Assembly (NCBI GenBank): GCA_937975525.1
Contig: CALJUJ010000237.1
Span: forward strand, 1-5,068
Direction of reading: 5' to 3'
Source of the DNA: an uncultured bacterium
Lineage (GTDB): Bacteria > Desulfobacterota > Binatia > HRBIN30
Length of the DNA: 5,068 bases
Position 1 is the first letter of the stretch. Every line of letters starts with the position of its first letter. The translations under genes were made by a program, and so were the position numbers. Below, piece by piece: positions 1 through 5,068 of this stretch. Below the pieces are notes generated by a model. That model was not told the origin of the DNA, ran no database searches, and saw nothing but the letters and a program-made list of their open reading frames with translations.

Positions 1-621
1 CATCTCGACCGCCTGCAGCGGCAACGCCGTGAGCGACGCAGACGAGGCCTCCAGACTGGTGCACGCGTCGTCCAGAATCACGCGGACCGCGACGAATCTC
101 GCCCCGCGTAGAGCCGCCGTTCGCGCAATCGCGGCGCTTTCCATGTCGACGGCCAAGGCCTTCGTAGTGCGACCCGCTATCTGCTTCGCGGCCGCGTCGA
201 GGAGCGGCGCCTCCACCGAGAGAATCGCCCCGGTCGCTGCCCGCGGAACGCATCGCTCCAGCCACTTCAGCGCGGCAGGATCGACGTTGTATCGCGCGCC
301 CTCCGCGTCGACGACCACGTCGGCGACGACGACATCCCCCGCGACCAGGCGGACCGACAGGGCGCCGCCGCAGCCCATCGACACGAAGACCGGCGCGGGC
401 CCGTTCCAGTGCAGGGCAACGGCCGCCCGGGCCGCCGACGCGAGGCCGATACCGGTCTCGACGAGCTCGATGTGCGTGGCCCCCGACTGCACCTGCCAGC
501 GCGGCGGCGAGCCGGGTGCGCGCTGAACTCGCTTGCAACCGCGCAAGATCGCATTGCGCTCCCATCGCGTCGCAGCGAAAAGGATCGCGACGGGCGAGCC
601 CTGGTCAGCGAACGCCGTCAC
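1..621 (-). CDS. Phosphorylase-superfamily nucleosidase (PNP/UDP/MTAN fold), possibly HpnG-like; 3' partial
   Basis: The 207 codons seen are open from a GTG start at 621 to the window edge, where the C-terminus is lost. After a short lead comes a first beta strand (VAILFAATRWE, residues 11-21), then VETGIG (54-59), a glycine-rich turn SMGCGGAL (81-88) and GDVVVAD (95-101). The family hallmark VDMESAAIA lies at 158-166 and RVILDDA at 180-186. In nucleosidases such as MTA/SAH nucleosidase, the DME glutamate (E161 here) contacts the ribose and an Asp in the later loop (D184 here) is catalytic, so N-glycosidic bond cleavage or phosphorolysis in the cytoplasm is expected. The start is supported by the 4-base GTGA overlap with the serine hydrolase stop, which suggests translational coupling; no clear ribosome binding site is visible. 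The compact size and DMESAA...R..xD pattern recall the hopanoid-associated adenosylhopane nucleosidase HpnG. I am confident of the superfamily, not of the substrate. Confidence 0.86.
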   Translation of the reverse strand, partial: MTAFADQGSPVAILFAATRWERNAILRGCKRVQRAPGSPPRWQVQSGATHIELVETGIGLASAARAAVALHWNGPAPVFVSMGCGGALSVRLVAGDVVVADVVVDAEGARYNVDPAALKWLERCVPRAATGAILSVEAPLLDAAAKQIAGRTTKALAVDMESAAIARTAALRGARFVAVRVILDDACTSLEASSASLTALPLQAVEM

Positions 622-1793
622 GCCAGCGGCAGGGCGCACTCGCTCGCGAGCGTGGAGAGGTCGCGGGCTCGTTTCCCCGTTTCGAGCCACGGGCCGAGGC
701 CATTCGTGCAGAAGCCGAGCGATATCCCGCTCACGGGGTCTCCCCAGGCGATCTGGCCACCGGCGCCCCCGTGGCCAAAGGCGAAGGGCGAACTGGCAGT
801 CCCGAAGCCGCGGTACTTCGCACGTCCATCGTCGCCGGCGACGACCACGCCGGCGGCCCGGTTGACCGGCACACGCATCACCGGATCGACGTGACGCTCG
901 TCAGTGAGAACCCGCGTTCCGGCGGCAATCGCCTCCGGGCCGAGAACGCGCGTCCCGGCGGCGCTCGCTCCGCCACGAATGAGGGGCTGGTAGAGCATCG
1001 CCAGCTCGCCGGCTCCGGTGATCCCACCACCACCGGGGAGCCCGACGCGCCTCGTTTCCGGTTGGTTGAAGGCGAGAAGCTCGCCGGATTCGAGGCCGGG
1101 CGAGCCCTCGATCGAATCGGCCGGGGCCGCGACCTGCTCGACCTCGGCGACGCGATCGTCCCGTTCGGGAGGAAGACCGAGAAAGAACTCGTCGAGGCCT
1201 GCGGGCACGAGAACGCGATCGCGGATGTAGTTCTGGAACGGCTGACCGCTGCGTCGCTCGATGATCTCCGCGAGCACCCAGTGCGCCGACGTCGGGTGGT
1301 ACTCGAAGCGGCTTCCCGGCTCCCAATCGAGGCGCCATCGCGAGAAGGCGGCAAGCCGCTCACGGCGCTCGTCCCAGACGTTCGGGTGCAGAGGCGCACG
1401 GGGAAACCCAGCCGTGTGCGTGACCAGGTGCCACACGCGCACGGCTTCTTTGCCGCAGGTGTCGAATTCGGGAACGATGTCGCCGACGCGCTGTTGGAGA
1501 TCGAGATCGCCTCGTTCCATCAGCGCCCACAGAGCGGCAGCGACGGCCCCCTTCGTCGTCGAGTAGACACAATAGAGCGTCGACTCTCCGGCAGGTTGCC
1601 GCCGGCCCCCCTGGCGGGCGAAACCGTATGTCGCGATGCCGGCGAGCTTGCCGCCGCGCGCCACCGCAACCTGCGCGCTGGGAAGTCGCCCTGATTCGAC
1701 GTCGGCCCGCACGCGGTCGAAAACCTTGCGCAGTCCGTCGGAGTCGACGCCTACCTCCTCCGGTGAGGCAGCGTGCCAATGCGAAGCGAGCAT
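618..1793 (-). CDS. Beta-lactamase-fold serine hydrolase (class C/EstB-like esterase family)
   Basis: This 391-residue protein has the full active-site set of the beta-lactamase/penicillin-binding-protein fold: SxxK as S78-T-T-K81 in YSTTKGAV, a Tyr motif at Y165 in FEYHPTSAHW, and HGG at 341-343 in FGHGGAGG, which replaces the KTG box. The LVTHTAGFP segment (123-131) is also typical. Such proteins are usually esterases, peptidases or acyl hydrolases rather than true beta-lactamases, and the substrate cannot be read from sequence. The N-terminus (MLASHWHAASPEEVG) has no signal peptide or membrane helix, so a cytoplasmic location is inferred. The frame stays open 116 codons further upstream through sufT, but that part reads as arginine-rich nonsense. 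The ATG at 1793 is the only start codon in the 53-base gap after sufT and places the PEEVG element near the N-terminus as in relatives. It has no recognisable Shine-Dalgarno sequence. Its stop overlaps the next gene's GTG. Confidence 0.92.
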   Translation of the reverse strand: MLASHWHAASPEEVGVDSDGLRKVFDRVRADVESGRLPSAQVAVARGGKLAGIATYGFARQGGRRQPAGESTLYCVYSTTKGAVAAALWALMERGDLDLQQRVGDIVPEFDTCGKEAVRVWHLVTHTAGFPRAPLHPNVWDERRERLAAFSRWRLDWEPGSRFEYHPTSAHWVLAEIIERRSGQPFQNYIRDRVLVPAGLDEFFLGLPPERDDRVAEVEQVAAPADSIEGSPGLESGELLAFNQPETRRVGLPGGGGITGAGELAMLYQPLIRGGASAAGTRVLGPEAIAAGTRVLTDERHVDPVMRVPVNRAAGVVVAGDDGRAKYRGFGTASSPFAFGHGGAGGQIAWGDPVSGISLGFCTNGLGPWLETGKRARDLSTLASECALPLA

Positions 1794-1846
1794 GACCGAG
1801 TGGTGCGCCGGATGCGACGCGAACGCAACCCGCGCGAGCCCTCGCC

Positions 1847-2392
1847 TCAGAGCCAGCCGAGCTCGAGCTTGGCAGCCTCGGACATCATCTGCGGGCTCCA
1901 GGGGGGATCGAAGACGACCTCGACGTCGGCGGAGGTGACGCCGGGCAACGCTTCGATACGCTGCTTCGCATCGTCCGCGATGACCGGCCCCATCCCGCAA
2001 CCGGGCGCGGTGAGCGTCATCTTCACGCCGACCTTGTACGCTCCGTCCGGCTGAGCCTCGATGGCCAGGCCGTAGACGAGCCCCAGTTCGACCACATTCA
2101 CCGGGATCTCCGGATCGTAGACGTTGCGGAGGGCATCCCATACCTGGCCCTCGTCGAGCGGCCCGGCGGGTTCCGCCGCCGATGCCGTGCTCTTGGCGTC
2201 CTTGCCGATCGCGTCGGCGTCGGCGCCAGCGACGCGGTACAGACCGCCCAGCGTGGGCAGCTCTACCGTATAGGTGTCGCCGAGCGCCTGAGTGATGACC
2301 GCAGGAGTTCCCGCGGCGATCGTCACCTTGTCGCCGTAAGGGATCTGGATCACTTCGACCTCGCGGGTAACCGTCGTCTCCTCGCGTTTCAT
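1847..2392 (-). CDS. sufT: Fe-S cluster assembly protein SufT (long form, MIP18/DUF59 domain)
   Basis: The 181-residue protein has two parts. An N-terminal module (about 8-65) carries REVEVIQIPYGDKV, TQALGDTYTVE and GGLYRV and matches the extension characteristic of long SufT proteins. After a low-complexity Ala/Ser/Pro linker (about 65-80) comes a MIP18/PaaD/DUF59 domain: YDPEIPVNVVELGLVYGL (92-109), MTLTAPGCGMGP (125-136) with the conserved Cys132, and a closing DPPWSPQMM element (162-170). Members of this family act in the cytoplasm as accessory factors that help load Fe-S clusters onto client proteins; the exact biochemical step is not well defined. The length is normal for the long form. 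It starts 19 bases after the sufU stop and has a good ribosome binding site, which supports the ATG at 2392. The arrangement after sufU is a known one for SUF operons. Confidence 0.96.
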   Translation of the reverse strand: MKREETTVTREVEVIQIPYGDKVTIAAGTPAVITQALGDTYTVELPTLGGLYRVAGADADAIGKDAKSTASAAEPAGPLDEGQVWDALRNVYDPEIPVNVVELGLVYGLAIEAQPDGAYKVGVKMTLTAPGCGMGPVIADDAKQRIEALPGVTSADVEVVFDPPWSPQMMSEAAKLELGWL

Positions 2393-2400
2393 TCTCGTCG

Positions 2401-2406
2401 CCTCTC
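2401..2406 (-). promoter_or_regulatory. Ribosome binding site of sufT
   Basis: On the coding strand the bases read GAGAGG, eight bases before the sufT ATG and inside the 19-base sufU-sufT gap. This matches the Shine-Dalgarno consensus in position and composition, fixes the sufT start, and shows that sufT can initiate on its own within the polycistronic message. Confidence 0.72.
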
Positions 2407-2411
2407 GCGGC

Positions 2412-2861
2412 TCACTCGGTGGAAACCTTCTCTACGTTCCCCGCAAGCGCCGCCTCCAGCGTGTGCCATGCAAGCGTCGCGCACTTGACCCGGCTCGGGA
2501 ACTCGCAGACGCCACCGAAAGCCGCGAGCTTGCCGAGATCCTCGCCGTCTCCAGGATCCTCGCCGGTGGTAACGAGGGCATGAAAGCGGCGAAAGAGGGC
2601 ACGTACGTCGTCGATCGGTCTGCCCTTGATCGCCTCCGTCATCACGGAAGCGGAGGCAGTCGAGATCGCACAACCGCTCCCTTCGAAGGCGACGTCCTTG
2701 ACGATGCCCGTCTCGAGATCCACGTACAACGTCAGGCGGTCGCCGCACAGCGGGTTGAAGCCCTCTACCGAGCGACCCTGCTCCAGGGCGTGGAAGTTGC
2801 GTGGCCGCTTGCTGTGGTCGACGATGATCTCCTGGTAGAGATCGCGAAGGTCGTCGTTCAC
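2412..2861 (-). CDS. sufU: SufU: IscU-like zinc sulfurtransferase / sulfur acceptor of SufS
   Basis: The 149-residue protein opens with DLYQEIIVDHSKRPRNF, the usual SufU/IscU N-terminus. The metal ligands are all present: C39 and D41 in NPLCGD, C64 in GSGCAIS and C127 in RVKCATLAWH. These correspond in order and spacing to the Cys, Asp, Cys, Cys zinc site of Bacillus subtilis SufU. The extra segment between the second and third cysteines (about 82-118) and the absence of an IscU-type LPPVK motif mark it as SufU, not IscU. SufU accepts persulfide sulfur from SufS and passes it to the SufBCD scaffold. The GTG start at 2861 forms a 4-base GTGA overlap with the sufS stop and has a Shine-Dalgarno sequence just upstream. 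The frame stays open far upstream inside sufS, but that part is an out-of-frame shadow. An additional Cys119 lies in GGVCEFPSR; I know no role for it. Confidence 0.97.
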   Translation of the reverse strand: MNDDLRDLYQEIIVDHSKRPRNFHALEQGRSVEGFNPLCGDRLTLYVDLETGIVKDVAFEGSGCAISTASASVMTEAIKGRPIDDVRALFRRFHALVTTGEDPGDGEDLGKLAAFGGVCEFPSRVKCATLAWHTLEAALAGNVEKVSTE

Positions 2862-4141
2862 CGAAACACCTCGATCGCCTCGTGCAGCGCGTCGACCAGG
2901 GCGTCGACCTCCGCACGGGTGTTGTAGAACGCAAACGAAGCCCGCGCCGTCGCCGGAACGCGGTAGAACTGCATGACCGGCTGGGCGCAGTGGTGGCCGA
3001 CGCGCACGGCGACCCCGCAGCGGTCGAGGATCGTGCCGATGTCGTGCGAGCGGATGCCCTCGACGACGAACGACAGTACGGAGATCTTCTCGGAAGCCGT
3101 ACCGATCAGACGAACTTTCTCGATCGCACCGACGCGCTCGGTCGCATACCGCAAGAGATCGTCTTCGTGGGCCGCGACCGCGGCGAAATCGAGACCGGCC
3201 ATGTAGTCGATGGCGGCGCCGAGTCCGACGGCCCCCGTGATGTTCGGCGTGCCAGCCTCGAACCGGTAGGGAATGTCCTTGTAGAAGCTCTTCTCGAACG
3301 TCACCGCCGCGATCATCTCGCCCCCACCCTGGTACGGGGCCATCGACTTCAGCCACTCCGCCTTGCCGTAGAGCGCGCCGATGCCACTCGGCCCAAAGAG
3401 CTTGTGGCCGGAGAAGGCGTAGAAGTCGCAATCCAGCGCTCGGACGTCGACCGGACCATGCGCGACGGCCTGCGCGCCATCGAGGAGCACCGGCACCCCA
3501 TGCGCGTGGGCGATGCGAACGATGTCGGCGACCGGGTTGACGGTTCCGAGCGCGTTCGAGACGTGGACGACCGCGACCAGACGAGTGCGGGGGCCGAGCA
3601 TGCCCTCGAGCTCCTCGAGGCGGACCTCGCCGCGCTCGTTCATCGGCAACACGCGCAAGGTTGCCCCCCGCTCCTGGCACAACAGCTGCCACGGCACGAT
3701 GTTCGAATGATGCTCCATCGCCGAGACGATGACCTCGTCTCCGAATTGGACACGGCTGCGACCGTACCCGTGCGCCACGAGATTGATCGCTTCGGTCGTG
3801 CCTCGCACGAAGACGATCTCCTTGGCTTGCTCGGCGTTGAGGAAGCCGCGAACCTTTTCCCGAGCGCCCTCGAATGCGTCCGTGGCGCGCTGGCTCAATG
3901 CATGGACGCCGCGATGGACGTTCGCGTAGTCGTGGGCATCGAAGTGCGCGATCGCGTCGATCACCTGGATCGGCTTCTGCGAGGAGGCCGCATTGTCGAG
4001 ATAAGCGAGAGGGTGGCCGTGGACCTGCTGCGCCAGCGCAGGGAAGTCGGCGCGGACCGCTTCGACGTCGAACGTGCTGGAGCGCCGTTCCTCGCCGGGC
4101 GCGAGCATTTCGATTCGAGTTGCCGTGGTCGCGGTGTTCAT
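2858..4141 (-). CDS. sufS: SufS cysteine desulfurase (PLP-dependent, group II)
   Basis: The protein is 427 residues long and matches group II cysteine desulfurases throughout: YLDNAASSQKP (47-57), VFVRGTTEAINLVA (110-123), MEHHSNIVPW (142-151) with H144 to stack on PLP, LLDGAQAVAH (219-228) with D221, the PLP-binding K247 in FSGHKLFGPSGIG, and the catalytic C385 in RVGHHCAQPVMQFY. All four key residues lie exactly 21 positions after their Escherichia coli SufS counterparts (H123, D200, K226, C364), so the core has no gap and only the N-terminus is longer. It releases sulfur from L-cysteine as an enzyme persulfide and alanine in the cytoplasm. H366 lies 19 residues before C385, at the position of the zinc-swapping histidine of B. 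subtilis SufS, which fits SufU as the partner gene next door. ATG 4141 follows sufD by 13 bases with a modest GGA site; an ATG at codon 12 has no better site. Confidence 0.98.
   Translation of the reverse strand: MNTATTATRIEMLAPGEERRSSTFDVEAVRADFPALAQQVHGHPLAYLDNAASSQKPIQVIDAIAHFDAHDYANVHRGVHALSQRATDAFEGAREKVRGFLNAEQAKEIVFVRGTTEAINLVAHGYGRSRVQFGDEVIVSAMEHHSNIVPWQLLCQERGATLRVLPMNERGEVRLEELEGMLGPRTRLVAVVHVSNALGTVNPVADIVRIAHAHGVPVLLDGAQAVAHGPVDVRALDCDFYAFSGHKLFGPSGIGALYGKAEWLKSMAPYQGGGEMIAAVTFEKSFYKDIPYRFEAGTPNITGAVGLGAAIDYMAGLDFAAVAAHEDDLLRYATERVGAIEKVRLIGTASEKISVLSFVVEGIRSHDIGTILDRCGVAVRVGHHCAQPVMQFYRVPATARASFAFYNTRAEVDALVDALHEAIEVFR
2867..2872 (-). promoter_or_regulatory. Ribosome binding site of sufU, inside the sufS 3' end
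   Basis: GAGGTG on the coding strand ends five bases before the GTG at 2861. It lies within the last codons of sufS, supports GTG as the sufU start, and, with the GTGA overlap, suggests translation of sufU coupled to sufS. Confidence 0.68.
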
Positions 4142-4154
4142 GTTGCGTCCGTGC

Positions 4155-5068
4155 TCACGCCGCCGCCCGGACCGGTGCGGCGGCGAAGCGCGCGCCGAGC
4201 CCGCGTTCGAGGTCGACGCGGAGCGGTTCGATCGGAATTCTGGCGATCATTTCGTTGGCGAAAGCGTAGATCAGGATCTCACGAGCCTGCGCCGCGTCGA
4301 TGCCGCGCGAGCGCAGATAGAACGAAGCGGCCGCGTCGAGCCGTCCGATGGTCGCCCCGTGCGCACATTTTACGTCGTCAGCGAAGATCTCCAGCTGCGG
4401 CTTGGTGTCGATGGAGGCCTTGTCCGACAAGAGAAGATTCTTGTTCATCTGCTGCGCGTCGGTCTTCTGCGCCTGCTCGCGAACAAACACCTTGCCGTTG
4501 AAGACACCGGACGCCGACTCGTCGAGGACGCCCTTGTACAACTCGCGACTCGACGTATGCGGAACGCGATGGTCGATCGCCGTGTGGTGGTCGATATGCT
4601 GGCGGCCACGTCCAACGTAGAGGCCGTCGAGCGAGCACTCGGCCCCTTCACCCTCGAGGCGGACGTGAATGTCGACACGGGCTAGACCGGCTCCGAGCGC
4701 GACCGCGTGGGATGCGTACGTGCTCGCCCGGGCCTGGCGCACATGGACGCGCCCGACGTGGCACCCGGTTGGGCCTTCCATCTGCACGCGCACGTGCCGC
4801 AGCGAAGCGCCGGCTCCGACCACGACCTCGCTGACGGCGTTGGTCCAATACGGTTCTCCATCGCAACCGAGATAGCGCTCGACGAGAGTCGCCGAGGAGC
4901 CTTCCTCGAGGACCACGAGGACACGCGGATGCGCCGCGAATCCGCGTCGTGGGTCGGCGACGAAGAGCAGCTCGATGGGCCGGTCGTATTGCACTCCGCG
5001 ACGTACATGGACCACCGCTCCTTCGCCGAGGTGCGCCGCGTTGAGCGCCGTGAGCGGCTCGCTCTCCA
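4155..5068 (-). CDS. sufD: SufD, SufBCD Fe-S scaffold subunit; 5' partial
   Basis: The last 303 codons are present, read in frame from base 5066, with two bases of a split codon at the edge. The visible N-terminal part (LTALNAAHLGEGAVVHVRRG) is internal to the family, so a GTG at 5015 is not the real start; SufD is usually somewhat over 400 residues and the first hundred or so lie outside. The right-handed beta-helix core includes the histidine-rich RGRQHIDHHTAIDH, the signature SSRELYKGVLDESASGVFNG and QMNKNLLLSDKA. Then follow IFADDVKCAHGATIGRLD, with the His that in E. coli SufD works with a SufB cysteine in cluster building, and YLRSRGI. The C-terminal helices end in an alanine-rich tail. 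With SufB and the ATPase SufC it forms the SufBC2D scaffold in the cytoplasm. The SufD call over SufB rests on this His and on its place directly before sufS. Confidence 0.97.
   Translation of the reverse strand, partial: ESEPLTALNAAHLGEGAVVHVRRGVQYDRPIELLFVADPRRGFAAHPRVLVVLEEGSSATLVERYLGCDGEPYWTNAVSEVVVGAGASLRHVRVQMEGPTGCHVGRVHVRQARASTYASHAVALGAGLARVDIHVRLEGEGAECSLDGLYVGRGRQHIDHHTAIDHRVPHTSSRELYKGVLDESASGVFNGKVFVREQAQKTDAQQMNKNLLLSDKASIDTKPQLEIFADDVKCAHGATIGRLDAAASFYLRSRGIDAAQAREILIYAFANEMIARIPIEPLRVDLERGLGARFAAAPVRAAA
4158..4185 (-). repeat. GC-rich inverted repeat (hairpin) at the sufD 3' end
   Basis: Two perfect 9-base arms, CGCCGCCGC (4158-4166) and GCGGCGGCG (4177-4185), are separated by 10 bases that contain two CCGG blocks, which may extend the stem. 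It overlaps the last codons of sufD and ends directly before the stop codon. No T-run follows, so it is not a standard intrinsic terminator, and the sufS ribosome binding site lies outside the stem. It may be a by-product of an alanine-rich tail, or a stabilising or attenuating mRNA structure. Confidence 0.55.

Noticed and set aside
29..526. 165-codon open frame on the plus strand at the left edge
   Set aside because: The product is a low-complexity Ala/Thr/Arg/Ser sequence and lies opposite the minus-strand phosphorylase frame, which has conserved motifs and continues past the edge.
267..554. 95-codon minus-strand open frame within the phosphorylase gene
   Set aside because: It is in another frame, rich in Arg and Ser, while the overlapping frame from 621 carries the VDMES and GDVVVAD family motifs.
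1605..1612. Run of six C as a possible phase-variation tract in the serine hydrolase
   Set aside because: Six bases is short for slippage, the frame is intact on both sides, and such runs are expected by chance at this G+C.
516..1694. 392-codon open frame on the plus strand, opposite the serine hydrolase
   Set aside because: It is a shadow of the minus-strand hydrolase, which has all its catalytic motifs. The plus-strand product is compositionally biased and resembles no family I know.
1750..1762. GGAGGAGG-like Shine-Dalgarno match inside the start of the serine hydrolase
   Set aside because: No in-frame ATG, GTG or TTG follows at a workable distance. The bases simply encode the conserved PEEVG residues.
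1834..1845. GCGAG/CTCGC inverted repeat at the sufT-hydrolase junction as a terminator
   Set aside because: The arms are only five bases with a two-base loop and there is no following T-run on the coding strand, so it is too weak to call.
2862..3692. N-terminal extension of SufU by over 270 codons
   Set aside because: The frame is open but the upstream part is Arg/Gly-rich nonsense that overlaps the well-conserved SufS frame. The GTG at 2861 has a ribosome binding site and gives normal family length.
2882..4501. 539-codon open frame on the plus strand, opposite sufS and part of sufD
   Set aside because: It is antisense to two genes with unmistakable family motifs. Its translation is rich in Arg, Asp and Val with no recognisable domain, as expected from high third-position G+C in the real genes.

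Overview
The window is a compact, G+C-rich stretch (about two thirds G+C by eye). Every gene I can support lies on the minus strand, so transcription runs from high to low coordinates. Coding density is close to complete: the junctions are gaps of 13, 19 and 53 bases and two 4-base GTGA stop/start overlaps. This looks like one polycistronic unit that continues beyond both edges. No promoter, terminator, RNA gene, mobile element or CRISPR array is visible.

Region by region, in transcription order: the C-terminal two thirds of sufD (4155-5068, 5' end outside the window), sufS cysteine desulfurase (2858-4141), sufU zinc-type sulfur acceptor (2412-2861), and sufT, a long-type MIP18/DUF59 protein (1847-2392). 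These form the tail of a SUF iron-sulfur cluster assembly operon; sufB and sufC would be expected just past the right edge. SufS makes persulfide from cysteine, SufU takes the sulfur, SufB-SufC-SufD is the scaffold, and SufT is an accessory maturation factor. Two genes less expected here follow: a beta-lactamase-fold serine hydrolase (618-1793) and, overlapping its stop codon, a nucleoside phosphorylase/nucleosidase superfamily protein (1-621, 3' end outside the window). The second may be related to the hopanoid-pathway nucleosidase HpnG, but that is only a possibility.

Organism: a high-G+C bacterium. The gene order sufD-sufS-sufU-sufT with a long-type SufT is familiar from Gram-negative, proteobacteria-like genomes, and a possible HpnG relative would fit a hopanoid producer. 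The sequence does not settle the phylum. The SUF part is conventional. The points worth a second look are the two genes attached to its tail, a strong hairpin at the sufD/sufS junction, and residue-level evidence that SufS and SufU use the zinc-swapping mechanism.
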